Of a stretch of DNA of 49,073 nucleotides, positions 22,107 through 34,177 are shown one piece after another (the stretch's first letter is position 1; each line of letters starts with the position of its first letter). The position numbers and the translations under genes were made by a program. The DNA comes from Gnetum montanum (taxonomy: Eukaryota > Streptophyta > Gnetopsida > Gnetales > Gnetaceae). Below the pieces are notes generated by a model. It was not told the origin of the DNA, ran no database searches, and saw nothing but the letters and a program-made list of their open reading frames with translations. The stretch lies in the NCBI GenBank assembly GCA_015680685.1, contig MNCI01004872.1:1868676-1917748 (forward strand), in the 5' to 3' direction.

Positions 22107-22118
22107 GCTTTGATACCA
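22107..22118 (-). other. Primer binding site of the nested element
   Basis: TGGTATCAAAGC on the minus strand, two bases from the 5' LTR; identical to the sister's site. Confidence 0.85.
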
Positions 22119-22120
22119 CT

Positions 22121-23202
22121 TGTGGATCATAAAACTTAGAAGGGGGATAGGGGGTGTGGGGTAGGGAGGGGATGAATAGGTTTTTCAAATCAAACCTTTA
22201 AAAAAAGTAAAGCACACACATGAATTTTCATGGTTATGGTACTCTACTCTCAGAGGGTAGATTGCAAGCACACCTCTAGACATTGTTACTCTCAAAATGT
22301 GGTTGAAAGGTCCATACCCTATACAATCTTCAAGCCCCACTTTGAAGTGTTGTATCGCAGCACCAATCACTCAACCCTATAAGGTTCCATCAGGCTCGAA
22401 AATGTGGTTATAAGGCTTCCACAGCCTTTACAATCTTGAGCTATGCACTGAAGTGTTGTACTTTAGCACCAACAACTCAATTCGATAGGATCCCAACATG
22501 CTCAAGCACATCAACCCCATAGGGCAACAAGAATAAGAATTACAAGGGATAATTGCAACTTAGTGTGTTGATCATTATATAGTTAGGTCCAACACACTTT
22601 ACAATGCCAAAATGATAAAACAATGAGAAGCAACAGAGGATTCAATGATTACAAATGATTGTACAATGAATATAACAAGGCTTGCACATTTCTTGATGCA
22701 CATCAAGTCTTCTTATAGATAATGTATTTCTATATCTATCTTAGAACTCATGCAATGACTGGATAATGGTCAATAACGATCATGGAAGACATCTTTCTCA
22801 CCCCCCCCATGTCTCTCTAAATTTGCCTTCATTACTAGGAAGTCATCTTTATTTCCTAAAAGACATCTTTCGGAAGTCTCCATCCTACAAGATGTCTTTG
22901 TCTTTTGGAAGATTTCTTTCTAAACTTGGTTTGCATTCTTTAAAGACGTCTTTGCCTCATAAAAGATGTCTTTGTCTAAAATATGTCTTTGTCTAATTTT
23001 ACTCTAATTTTTCCAAGATGTTTTTTGCTTCCTAGAGATGTCTTTCTTCACTTTCTTTGCATGATGAATCCTTCGTTCCTTGTCCATAACCTTGCTCAAT
23101 CCAAGTTCTTGTCCTACAAGTACAACAACTACACACACATACAAACGAAATTGTTTTCCATTTATCTTAATGTTTTAACATACCAAAACCAAATGATCCA
23201 TA
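22121..23202 (-). mobile_element. 5' LTR of the nested element (1082 bp)
   Basis: On the plus strand it starts TGTGGATCATAAAACTTAG and ends AAATGATCCATA (the last CA mutated to TA). The U3 portion (about 22785-23045) has nine AAGAYRTCTT variants, including AAAGACGTCTTTG near 22945. It holds G-rich runs at 22141-22172 and a C8 run at 22801-22808. Confidence 0.85.
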
Positions 23203-23488
23203 GTGGGATCCTAGAAGCCAGATTCTAAGATTGGTAGGACCTTGTAGGGTTGAGTGGATTTGTAGCATTAAATCACTTTGGAGTGGAGCTTAGAGCTTGT
23301 AGAAGGTGTGGTACCCTTCAAACCACACTTGAGAGCAACAAAGCCTAGAGGTATCCTTGTGAACTACCCTCCAAGTGTAGACTACCCAAGTTGGAAAACC
23401 ATGTTAAATTTGCTGTGTGTGCTTTTTATAAATGAATTTTAATTTAGGGAACTTATTCATCCCCACTTCTAAGTTCAACAATCCTAAG
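23203..23488 (+). mobile_element. 3' LTR of the plus element, part 2
   Basis: Resumes at GTGGGATCCTAGAAGCC exactly where part 1 stopped and runs to AACAATCCTAAG, colinear with 12310-12594 of the 5' LTR. GTGGG at 23203-23207 is the right-hand target copy. Confidence 0.85.
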
Positions 23489-24007
23489 TTCCTTCCTTAT
23501 TTTCAGCCATCTTTTAGGTTGTCTTGAGTATTCTTATGGGCTCTTAGGAGGATGATTTTGCTACAACTGTTGGAGGCTTTTGTGACTAATTTTTGAAAAC
23601 TATTTGGATAATTAAAGGAACAATTTTCTTTGATTTTGTAGGAGGATTTTAGTAGCATCTTAAACTTGTAGTTTGAAGTTGATTTCTTGAGGCTACTAGC
23701 TAGACAACAATCCAAACTTGAGGTATCTTATTCCTTCCCAAACTGGTCAAGTTCAACTTGAAAGGTGTGTATTTCAAACCTTTAATATACAAAATTTTTA
23801 GTATGTGTTTGAAGTTGTATTGGCTTAGAAAAGTTGGGATTATTTCATGAGGGCATGTTGGATTTTTTTTGACTTTTGAATCATGTATGGAGTTTCTAAT
23901 ATGCCTTGGATCTAATTTTTGGCATGCATGTTTTGGGCTTATGAGTTAGCATTTTATTTGTGTTGTGCATTTGATATTTCATATTTTTGTGATCATTTTT
24001 AAAAAGA

Positions 24008-24147
24008 AATGACCCTCATCACTCTATCCAAGGTTGGTGATCTCTTGTGTGGACTATAAGGGCTTAGTTCTTGGAGGTTCTTGATGGCGTTAGCCCCCAC
24101 CATTTTATCCAATCTTGGTGTTTTTCTTGTGTGAACTATAAGATATT
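24008..24147 (+). repeat. Two direct repeats of about 50 bp
   Basis: Copies near 24011-24059 and 24095-24149 share the order CC(C)TCA/CACC, ACTCTATCCAA or ATTTTATCCAA, GGTTGGTG or TCTTGGTG, TCTTGTGTG, ACTATAAG. Separated by about 35 bases. Confidence 0.55.
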
Positions 24148-26387
24148 TTAGGGTTAGAAAGACAAGGTGTATTATAGCTAGATGACCAAAGGGTCCATTG
24201 AGTACTCATTTAAAAATTAAAAATAATCTATGCATACTAAGGATTCTTTATGTTTTTTTATTAAGTGCACATGTTTTGTTTTGCTGATCATTTTTGGATT
24301 AGTTTTGAGGCATTTTTAAGAGAGTTGTCAAGTTCCAAATTATTGTCAAATGGTCCTTTTTTCAAGCCTACATTTCTCTCAATGTGAAAACATGAGAGGC
24401 TCAAAAATTTATTATTGAAGATGTCAAAATTTGGAACCATGTTAATCTATAATGGTATTCAAACTTAGAGCATATTAGATTTTATTGTTGTTTCTCCTTT
24501 GCATATTGCACATGAGAATATGGAATTTTGTTTGTTTTTTGCTTCATAAAACTATAATTCTGATTATTTAACAATGCTTGGCCTTAGTATAGAGACTATC
24601 TTTCTTTCTTTCTTTTTTCTTATTATCTAGAATATACTATTTTCTGATTTCTTAGTTAATGGTAAAAATGGAAATGTCAACCATCACACATAGAATCTGC
24701 CTCTAATTCTCTACTTTTTAAAATGGAATTTAGAGACTATTTACTCTCTATTTTAGCATGAAAAATGGAACTATTACTATCATCATCATCATTATTTTTA
24801 TGGTTGATAATATATATCCTAAGATTCTATCTCCTAATTATTGATATTGCAGAGCTTGAAAGATACCTTAGATTGAGAGAAAAAATAATAATAAAACCTT
24901 GTTAAATCCTAACTCCCATGAACTGTGTGGATTATAATTTCAAATTTATTTTTAGTCTCTCAATCTCCCTTAAACATAGATTTGATTGCTAAAAACTTAG
25001 GCCTTACTTTCAAACTTTGTTTACTTGAATGCCTGAAAATGGAGAAAATCATTGGTTAATTCTACCATGAAAAATAGATCTTAACTATTGTAACTCCCTT
25101 CATTTTATGATGTGAGCTAATTCTTGTATGATATTTAAAATAGACCTAAGATGCGTAGTTACTTCCTTCATTTTCATGATGGGAATATTACATCTTGGAA
25201 GCCTAGAAGTCTCCTTGGAGTAAGTATTTCATTACATGAATGCTTTGTACATTTTGTCATAGTTAGATTTTCCTATCATGCAAAGTAACTATTATTTATT
25301 TATTTATTTCTTCAATATACTAACCACTTTTACTTATCAGCAATTATATTCTTTCATTTTTCCAAAGAAAAGAAAGAAAATATATGTGTGATCATGTATC
25401 TGCTTACCATAAAATTAACCCACATGAATTATGATTAGGAGCCCTTTGGACCTTAAGATAAGGCATACACCTACACTTATAATTAGTAATTAGGTAGATG
25501 ATGCATCTAATTATTGTGTATTGTGTGAAGTATGTAGTATTTTTAGGGATCATTACCTAATAATTTTAATAATAATATATTCATCCCCATACCTTGAATT
25601 TATGGGTTGCATTGTTTATTTATTTTTCATATACCCTACCTTGGATGTGGAAATAAGTACCACTATCCAACTTTACTTGTACATATAGTTACTTTAACTT
25701 CATATCCTGAGGCACTAGACCCAATGGTGTTGAGTTGCACAACACTCAAAGGTTTAGAATAATGCAAGTGTCATTTTTAAGTGTGTACTGACCTCATATA
25801 TGATCCATACTCACCTATCTTGGGGTCCTATTGAGGTGTAGTCAAAAAATGATGGTTGACCCAAGCCCTATTTATGTAATTTAGAACTTTAAGATAACCC
25901 AACTCATGGCAAGATGGTAATTGAATTCTTCAAGTTGGATGATCCTCAATGTGGGAATGCAATGCCATATTATAAACCTATATATATTTTATTTCCAGCC
26001 ATTGTTTAAAGCCTATTATAAATTAAATAATCTTGTATGATGGAAACATAAATACCTATTTGCAATGTTCCAACAAACTATCATATACCTTCTTAACACA
26101 AAATGTAAAAACTAAACCATAATCAAATATATTGCATATTCACCTATAGTTCGAATATCTGCTATAAAATTTGCAATTTTACCATGTATCAAGAACTACT
26201 ATGTATGATTTCCCACAATTCTATCACATTGTGCATTAAGATCTTATTCCTCCAATTTGATCAAGTTTGTCACATTGTAGACAACCACTTCTTATGTATG
26301 GGATTTAGATCTATTTTGCAATTTCTCTGAGAATTAATTTGGAAGATTTTTTGGCTTTTTTAATTTCTCTAATTTGATGATTTTGAA

Positions 26388-26665
26388 GAAAATTGCAATT
26401 TTTTAGCATTCACAAAGTGATGTTTTCCATTCAATGATTCCAAACGAATTTGTTGCTGAAAATTTTGGAGAATTATTTTTTAGATCATTAGGGTTAGAAA
26501 AATATATAGGGGTTTTGCAGCATTCAAAAAATAATGTTTTTTTAATGATTCAAAACCACTTTTTTGTTATAATTTTTAGAGAAATATTTTTTGGAATTTT
26601 GTTATTTTTCAATTTTTGATTTGATGATTTAGAAGAAATTGGGGTTTTTATTTAACAGTCTACAA
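26388..26665 (+). repeat. Degenerate tandem repeat, about 115-bp period
   Basis: Block 1 (from about 26392) has TTTTTTAGCATTCACAAA, ATGATTCCAAACG, GAGAATTATTTTTTAGATC. Block 2 (from about 26506) has GGGTTTTGCAGCATTCAAAA, ATGATTCAAAACC, GAGAAATATTTTTTGGAA. A partial third starts near 26638. They lie directly upstream of LTR-A copy 2. Confidence 0.55.
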
Positions 26666-26760
26666 AGAAAGAGAATTTCTATTGAAATTTGTATGATCTA
26701 ATTTTTGAACATATATTTCTTGGAAATGTAGATTAACACAATGGGATCCCCAAATTTATG

Positions 26761-27692
26761 TGAGTGTTATTGGAAATCTACTTGACGAGATGCGATATGC
26801 ACAAGCCATGATATCGCATACGCAATATCGCGGTCCGTCGCCAAATCTATAAATAAGAGGTGGCACTCCCCTCATTTGAAATCCTAGGCTAGAAGTAGCG
26901 AAGCTCTGGCGGATTGATCATCCTAGAGATAGAATATTTTCCGTGTGCCTGCAGTAGGAGTCCCCCAAGTGAACGGTTCTTTATTCGAGTAGCTTTGTAC
27001 CTGAACGCAAGTTGTGTACAGAAATAAAGACGAGCTTTGTGGATAAACCTTGCAGTACATGGATAGGTTTATTTAATGTTATTTATTGCTTTCCTAGTAG
27101 CACGGCATGAGTACGACTTGGTTACGAGCATTGACAAATGTGTACGGCTAGCCAAGGAATCGGCTACTCATCACGATTAGATTCTCTCACCCTTATCTCC
27201 TAGAACATGGGACGAGTACGACTTGATTACGAGCATCTACGAATGTGTACGGCTAGTCAAGGAATCGGCTGTTCGTCACACTTAGGCTAGTTAGGTGCCT
27301 CAGTACGACCGCTTCGAGCACGTGCGTTACGTGTGGTAATCCTAGTAATGATTAGCATTTGGTAGCCACAGTTGCATAGTTCAGGGTGTGTACGGCAAGT
27401 GGGAATGGATGCTGACGCTAGGACTTAGTGTTGTAGTTAGAGTTAGTTTTAGTCTCTCAACCCTTCACCCCTTAGCATAGGACATAAACTTGAAAAGACC
27501 AAAAAAATCATATACCTCAGACTTACTTAACCATACACCATGACAACAACAAGTAAGTCTGGGAAGACAATGATTAATTAACCCCAAGTGTTCCTTGCTG
27601 CATTTAGGCATTTACTCTGCGGAGTTTGACCGGATCGCACGTGCTATGCTTGTTTTGTATGGTTGAGTGTAGGGGTACCTCGCCACTCATCA
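26761..27692 (+). mobile_element. LTR-A copy 2 (probable 5' LTR)
   Basis: Starts TGAGTGTTAT (or TGTGAG at 26759) and ends CCACTCATCA. It has TATAAATA at 26848-26855 with the GATATCG cluster upstream (26789-26834). R/U5 landmarks match 3441-4274; this copy additionally repeats the block containing GAGTACGACTTG, GAGCAT and TGTGTACGGCTAG. No polypurine tract precedes it and a Gag-bearing interior follows on the same strand, so it is best read as a 5' LTR. No clear target duplication is seen. Confidence 0.65.
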
Positions 27693-28492
27693 CTACTTAA
27701 TGTTATCTTCAAAGCTTATGACTAGATCCCATTGTATTTTGTATGATAAATTTCATTGGTCATAACCAATTAGACCCCAATTATTGGCATCATTAGTAGG
27801 AAATACATTGGTGAATTGTCTTGAAATACTTTTACATTCACAAATTTTACTTATTATAAGTTATTAATTTTGTAGGCATTAAAGGATCAAATAAATCATG
27901 ACTGAATTAAGCAATGAGAATACATTGAAGTACAAATCTTAATTGGTCCAAATCACTTTCAAAAATATGGTGAATGAATCAAGACCTCCTTTCATGGTGA
28001 AATCTCATTAAGATAAACTAGGACCATGGCATGATGTGCATGGATGATTTTACAAATAACTTAGAGAAGTTGTACCTATCACCTTTGATGAGGCTTTATT
28101 CAAACAAGGCTTGATTAAGGATTTGGAAAATTATGAATTCATACCATCCTAACAATTAGAGTATGCAACTTATAAAAAAATAAGAGCTTTGTGATATGAT
28201 TGTGGAGCAGGAGTGTGAGCGCATACATGGTAGCAAGTAGGTAATACCTTCTCCTAGATACTTCCATTGTTATAACATGAATGATTCTAGAAGAAGGAGG
28301 TTCATGCATCTTTATCCATGGAACCTAAGCTATACTTATGATGATTTGAAGTTGTCCATCATCCTACATTTCTCTTACATTCATTTGAATGGAGGTGTTG
28401 ATGACTTTAGATGAGCCATTATTTCAGTGGATTTACCAAGGTCAAATTCATGAAGTGATTTACATTTCATCTAAAAGTATTGAGAAGAGAAT
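27693..28492 (+). other. Leader region of the LTR-A element
   Basis: Directly after the LTR, the ~110 bases at 27703-27815 (for example TTTTGTATGATAAATT) match the stretch after LTR-B at about 34178-34290. No recognisable primer site; no long frame before the Gag core. Confidence 0.45.
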
Positions 28493-28740
28493 AATTCAAA
28501 AGTTTGATATGATAGACATTCACACATTCAATGGGAAGTTGAATGATGATCCATAGATTTATGTTCAAACATTTTTCATCACTTATGAGCTGCAATGGTT
28601 GAATAATGAGTGGTAAAATCTTCATTTGTTTCCCCACACACTTACTGATCAAGCTAAAATTTGGTATCCAGCTGTTCTAGCCATTTCCATCTCTTCTTGG
28701 ATAGACATGTTAAAGATTTTAACATCAAATTTTAATCTTA
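28493..28740 (+). pseudogene. gag: Ty3/Gypsy Gag core (retrotransposon gag domain), inactivated
   Basis: One frame covers 28493-28740 with two stops (the P-stop-I and W-stop-N positions). It reads IQKFDMIDIHTFNGKLNDDP, then YVQTFF, then LFPHTLTDQAKIWYPAVL and SISSWIDMLKIL. This is the standard Ty3 Gag order: (Y)NG..DP..H/V..F, LFP.SL.G.A..WY..L, I.SW..M...F. Upstream and downstream text (to about 29950, Gln/His/Pro-rich) is probably the rest of Gag but is too broken to define. No pol was recognised after it. It is much older than the Gag at 46652. Confidence 0.75.
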
Positions 28741-31700
28741 TATCCAAGTTGAAAACCTTGGAAAGAAGATAGTAAGATGAAAGAAAGATACCAATGAATA
28801 ATTAAATGTGCCCTTATAATGGTACAATTTCATGCTCAATCAATGTTCAAATCATGGGTTCAACAAATGTGAACAATTAATGCCCCTGGCAAAAGGACTA
28901 TGATCACAAAGTTATGAAAGGTTAGATATGTATATCATGAGTAATCTCTACTAGAGGTTAGTTAGTTAAATTATAGTTGTGTTGGATGTTGTAGATAAAT
29001 TAGAAGGTGAATGGCATAAGCATATCAATGTAGATGAAGTTAATATAAATTCCCAATGTAGGAAAAATATAAAGAATGTTGAATATAAGATTTAATCTTC
29101 TAATTTTATTAAAGCTCCTATGCAAGAAAGAATGAGAACAAAAATATACTTTGGAAAATCTTATCAATGTTGTTGAAAATGTTTGAGATGTATTAAATCA
29201 AAAGATGATAACAAGTCTCAAGGATTTGAAAAATAAAGCTTTTTAAGTACCTATGAAGGTTGTTACACCTCAAGGTAGACATGTTCAAAGTAAAAAAAAG
29301 GGGTAAGAGGCCTTGCCATGATCAAATTTATTATCCTTGTGATTTGTTTTTTCAGTCACAACTAACAAGGGATGAAATCTAATCCTTAGAAATTGGTACT
29401 TATAGTGCTTCCTCTACATTGCAACAATCATCCTCATATCATCCTCCTTCCTACCATAAAACTTAGTTGGCTATGAATCAAATACCTAATGCAATGCCAC
29501 ATCAATATTGATCATATTCACAAGAACTATCTTAGTAGTTGCTAGTTCAATAATGTCCATCTTGACCTCCAATACCATTACAAGGGGGAATTTTAAATCA
29601 ACTATAGTGGAAACATGTCTAGTTATTTAATGCCCTCATTTTTCATCATCATACTAATGGGAAGTACCATAATCATCATGTTCCTTTCATGGCACAAAAT
29701 TCATCACGTGATAGATGAAATCATTTTTGTAAGAGAAAGAAGAACATAATTATTTGTGAAGATTCATACTAATCCCTTTTCTCATCATTATATTTAAATA
29801 AGAAAGAGTAAAAAGAGTATGCTTCTAAAGAACAAGTTCAACATATAGAATGCTAAGAAACATCTTAATTACCTCCTTATCAATTTGGTAATGTTGATAA
29901 AAAAGTAGGTTGTTAGGTGATAACATTAAATTCAATCATGGGGAAAGAGTCCTCCACATAATGGCTTCAATGGCAGAGTATGGTTTGCCTATTTGGTGTG
30001 TATTTTTTATGCATATTTTTTGAAAACTAATGATATATCACTATAATATTTTTTATTCATTTGGTTTGGTGTGATATTATATGTATGCTTTTGAGCATAT
30101 AGATCTATCAATTTTAGTTTGATATTTCTTTAGTGTGATTCTTTATGTATTTATTTTTGATATTAATGACTAATCAATTTTGATTTATATATTCGTTTAA
30201 GTATGTTTCATGTAAACATGGAAAAATCAATTAATGTGCTTAATGTATGCTTACCTAATAAGCCTATGATGAAGGATGAGTTACAAATGTGATGATGATG
30301 CAAGAATGCATACAGGTCTAAAGTGGAGTCTCAATTAATGGAATATTCATTTAATGAAATTCATCCACCCACTCTTCCTCCATCCATCGCTAGTGAGCTA
30401 GGCTTAGATTCAATAGGTAGCTAGAACCTATATTGCAAGTTGTTGAAGCTAATGTTGTTGGAACTATGGGTAGGTGGTGGATCCACACCTTAGTGTGTGA
30501 GCTCCAAAATCTTAAAAGAGTTCTTGGTCATTGGTAAAGAAAGAGTGTCTCACAAAAGGTCCTTGTGATGACTAGATGGGTGTACTTACTATGATTGGGT
30601 CAAGGTGCTTATGCTTACCATGCCTAGCTACCATAGTTAGAAGAGGTTCATGATCTCATGAACTTGTGCATGTCATGCAATGAGGGATGAATTCTTAAGT
30701 TCATGTTAGTCAATGACTTCGTGCAATAATCTAGCATTCCAATCATTCCCATGATTCCCATGCACCATTTGAAATTCCTCTTCTCATGAAGGAAAAGATG
30801 AAAAAATTATTGGAAATATATATTGAAAAGCAAAAAAATAAAGATAAAAAATAACGAAGAAGAGTTTATGAGAAGAAAGATATGTTTCCAAGATTTTTAG
30901 TCCACAAAAATTAGTATTTCTAGCATCATAGGATGATCCTATTATTGCTCAATCAAGATTAAGATGGAATATTGAACCAATGCTTATGCAAAACATGCGT
31001 GATATCAATTTTTCATGCTTATCTTATGTTCAACCTATTGCTTGGATCACTTAGTCATTTAAATGTAATGGTCCAAGACAATCTCTTGCTCACCCCTAGC
31101 CATGGCCATGAAGGCATAGAAGTCTCTATTTTAGTGAATACCAATAACATCAAATGTTGCTTCCACCTAAATCCTAAATCCATTTGTTTCTAGTTGTAAT
31201 TACTATTAGGATTGAAACTAGTTAGCACATCTAGATGGATCAACAATAGATTTTTTTTAAAGTTGAATTTGGGAAACCTACTATGCATATGTGCACAAAG
31301 CAGGAAAATAAAATTGGAATTTCAACTTCTGAATGATTTGTAACATGTTGCTTTGGTTTAGTTTCATCAATGATTATACTGTGGAATAATTAAGTTTAGA
31401 TGACACTGGTAGTGGGAGGTGTAACCTTGTACTTTGAAAGGGGACTTGGAAATATATCCCTATTATGTGAATGAGTAGTAATGAAGGGATGCAACAATGG
31501 ATCTCTCATGGAATGTAGGAGATGCTCACATGTTTCCATGAGCTGATTGAATTGTTGTTTGGGGATCTGATGATTTTGTACTCTTACCTTATCTCTTTTG
31601 TCCATCATTAATTATCCATCTCTTTCATTTCATTCTTTTCCATTGTTGTATATGGCAAGAAGTTGATTAGGTAAAGTAGAGGATGAGATTTTTCCACCTA

Positions 31701-33027
31701 AGGAGATGAACTCACATTTGATGTTGATGTCTAACTAGTTATTGGGAATCCACAGATGTTCCCTTAATAAGTTTTACAAGAGGAAGAAAGAAAGGTATTT
31801 GCTATAAAGAGAGCTCACTAGTGAATCCTTGGTGACTTGGAATGATGAGTACATAAGCTCAAACTTATCTTCTAGTGGTGGTGGTGATTTCATGACATCG
31901 AACCCTTGATTGTCTTGCACTTGTATGAGGGTCAGTTTTACAAGCTTCAAAATTTGATCATAACAAACTATTCCCATGTTACCTCACTTGTACCTATTTG
32001 TTTGTCTTGGAGTATCTTATTTATATTTTATTTCACTAACCCCTTCTTCCTAGTTCTTGGATAATGGGAATTAGAAGATTTAACATTATTATTTGAATCC
32101 CATGAATTTGGTTGTCATCAAAAATAATTTTTTATGTTTTTTAATTTTTGGCTAATTTTATGGATTATTTGGTTTAATCCTTACTTGTATTTGTGATATT
32201 TTATTAAGCATTTGTTCTTCTTTTTCTTCCCATTTTCATTATTCATGTGGTTCAAGTTAGGTGTCTTGTAACTTAGTCATGGATGAGAGACATCAATTCA
32301 AGTATGCACTTTGTCCTTTCGATGACTATTTAAATTATTTTCATCTTATTTTTACTTACCCATGCATGTCTTTACTCAATAGTTCTAATTATGTTTCTCT
32401 TGTGTCCCTGAGGGTTATACTTATCACTGTTCCTATAGCCATTTTTTGCATTGGTAATATAATGCCTTGGAAATATCACTTAATTTTTAGCATTTTCATA
32501 GCTCATCATTCTTAGGTGAGATATCATTCCTCAATATATGATTCTACATTTGAGCCACTAAACTTAGAATAAGAGTAGTAAAAAAATCAATCATCAAATC
32601 CAACACCTATACTTGAGAAACCTCCTTCAAGATAGAGATCTAGAGGTAGATTGTTATGGTCTTGATCTTGTGAGTTAAGTGCATGTCCTACAAGATCTTT
32701 TAAATGAGCATCAAAGGAATTGGAAGAAGATGATTTGAATATGGATGATGTGCAACAAAGATCCATCCATGAAGCCAGTGTAATAGTCCTTGAGGCATAG
32801 GTTGTAGATATTTCACATGTATGCACCTTGTACTTTTAGCTTCTTTTGGTTTCATGTAGGCATGTTAGGGGGACTCTATCTTAAGCCTTCATTTCCTAGC
32901 ACTTCTTAGTAAGGTGGGTTTCATTGTGACATAGCCATGTTCTATATTATACATTTGTAATTCCTCCATATTGATCTTGTCATGTGTCTAGTTCATATTT
33001 TGGGATTAGCTTTACTTAGTCATAGGG
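28741..33027 (+). other. Degenerate interior of a Ty3 element, no defined gene
   Basis: Protein-like scraps occur on the plus strand (about 30330-30430, containing EIHPPTLPPSIASELGL; and 32700-32790, containing KELEEDDLNMDDVQQRSI), which may be remnants of Gag or a later ORF. Opposite-strand frames at 31396-31608, 31774-31977 and 32587-32826 lack any motif. I could not find RT, RNase H or integrase signatures here. Confidence 0.35.
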
Positions 33028-34177
33028 GAAAGAGGAGGCATCTAGTGACATTTTGTATGCCAATTGTAAGCCCTGGACTTGGGAAGTATTTCATGTCTTG
33101 TGTTTGTGATTTTTAGGCACATGGTTGAGGTTTCTACCTCCTAGGTTTGCATCATATCCTTCCATATCACACTTCTAGGTTTCGTGCATGTTTTAAAATT
33201 CCTAAGATATTTTTGGCTTCTCTCATGAACTCTAGGAATCTTCCAGCATGTCTCCTAGTGTTTTGATTTCATCCAGAATTGGCTATAAAAGTGTGCTAGG
33301 AGAATGTATGATGACTACCTTGCATTAGCACACTTCTTATGTTAGTGCAAGGGTATTTATGCATCCTCTGGAAGGCTTGGTTTGATCCCTTTGCCCTTGG
33401 GGTACCTTCAATGTGTTTCTGGATTGCCTAGGCTATGCTAATGGACCTCCATTAATACTTGGATACTACTAAACCTTTGTTAGTATGTTGCAAAAAATAT
33501 AAAAACTTGGGATGAACTCTCACATACATCATAAAAATAGTTTTTTTATTTTATTTTGACATCCGGTTAGTGTGAAGAGCTTTTTCTCCATTAGGTAAGT
33601 TGATTTCCTTACCATTTGTGTGAGTGTTTTGAGTCATTACTTTTACAAGTACAATTAGACTTTGTCAAAGTACTACCTTTCTTACATAGCCTAGAACCAT
33701 TTGGTCAATGTAGAGTCCAGTGTTTGCATAGTAAATAAAGCACATGGTTCTCCCTTGTTTTACCATTGATGCCCTAAATATTAAAATACTAAAAATATTT
33801 ATTTTATTTCTATTTCATCAAGCTATGATGGTTTATTCCTTATCCAAGGAGGTCATAACTATGTGGCATGGTGTTGGACCATTGTAGTTATGACTAAGAA
33901 TGTTTTATTGCTTTTTGTAATGGTGTTGCACTTGTCCTATAAAGTATTGTGATAAGAACATTGTGTGTGTTCCCATGAGGGATTGTGATGCATGCGTGTT
34001 TATATTTATTTTATTTTTATACTCATAAAATCCATAAAAGTTATAAAAAAATAATAAATATTCTCTTTATTCTGTACTATGGTAACATGGGATTTTTCTT
34101 GTATCATGTGCACTATAGTCTATTTTATACTTATTGAACATAATGTTATACATGAGTATCCTTGGTAATCGACTCAA
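33028..34177 (+). mobile_element. LTR-B (approximate ends)
   Basis: A purine-rich tract (ATAGGGGAAAGAGGAGG near 33027-33043) is followed by an LTR-like stretch with a TATA box (TATAAAA, 33284-33290) and a long untranslated part. Right after it, at about 34178, comes the leader-like stretch also found after LTR-A copy 2. Exact termini are unclear; TGACATTTTG near 33051 and ...CGACTCA near 34175 are candidates. No sequence similarity to LTR-A was seen. Confidence 0.35.

Larger units (their letters stand above)
17132..23202 (-). mobile_element. Nested Copia-type gag-only retrotransposon (minus)
   Basis: This is a 6071-bp element on the minus strand: 5' LTR 22121-23202, primer site 22107-22118, gag 22066 to about 20480, a second decayed frame 19557-18650, polypurine tract 18237-18214, 3' LTR 17132-18213. 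LTR ends are TGTGGATCAT and its inverted match, and both LTRs measure 1082 bp. It sits in the plus element's 3' LTR with target duplication ATGGG (17127-17131) and GTGGG (23203-23207); the uninterrupted 5' LTR reads GTGGG at the same point. The LTRs differ at many positions, so it is not recent. No pol domain is seen. Confidence 0.85.
11425..23488 (+). mobile_element. Copia-type gag-only retrotransposon (plus), interrupted by a nested sister
   Basis: Plus-strand order: 5' LTR (11425-~12594), primer site (12597-12608), gag (12641-14348), about 1.8 kb without coding signal, polypurine tract (16171-16189), 3' LTR in two pieces (16191-17131 and 23203-23488). Without the 6.07-kb insertion and duplicated target the element is about 6.0 kb. 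No protease, integrase, reverse transcriptase or RNase H motif is seen in either strand of the interior, which fits the TR-GAG class of non-autonomous plant elements. The outer boundaries are approximate: TTCCT at 11420-11424 and 23489-23493 is a candidate target duplication, but the LTR ends have lost a clear TG/CA. Confidence 0.75.
23489..26758. other. Non-coding, AT-rich, with simple and degenerate repeats
   Basis: No gene is recognised. Simple repeats occur near 24600 (CTTT), 24780 (CATCAT) and 25290 (ATTT). Two larger degenerate repeat groups are listed separately. The 70-codon minus frame at 23503-23715 and the 61-codon plus frame at 26434-26619 have no supporting features. Confidence 0.5.

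Noticed and set aside
31396-32826. Three minus-strand frames of 67-79 codons
   Set aside because: Considered as part of a host gene, but they lack splice signals, shared frame or motif, and weak plus-strand coding text overlaps.
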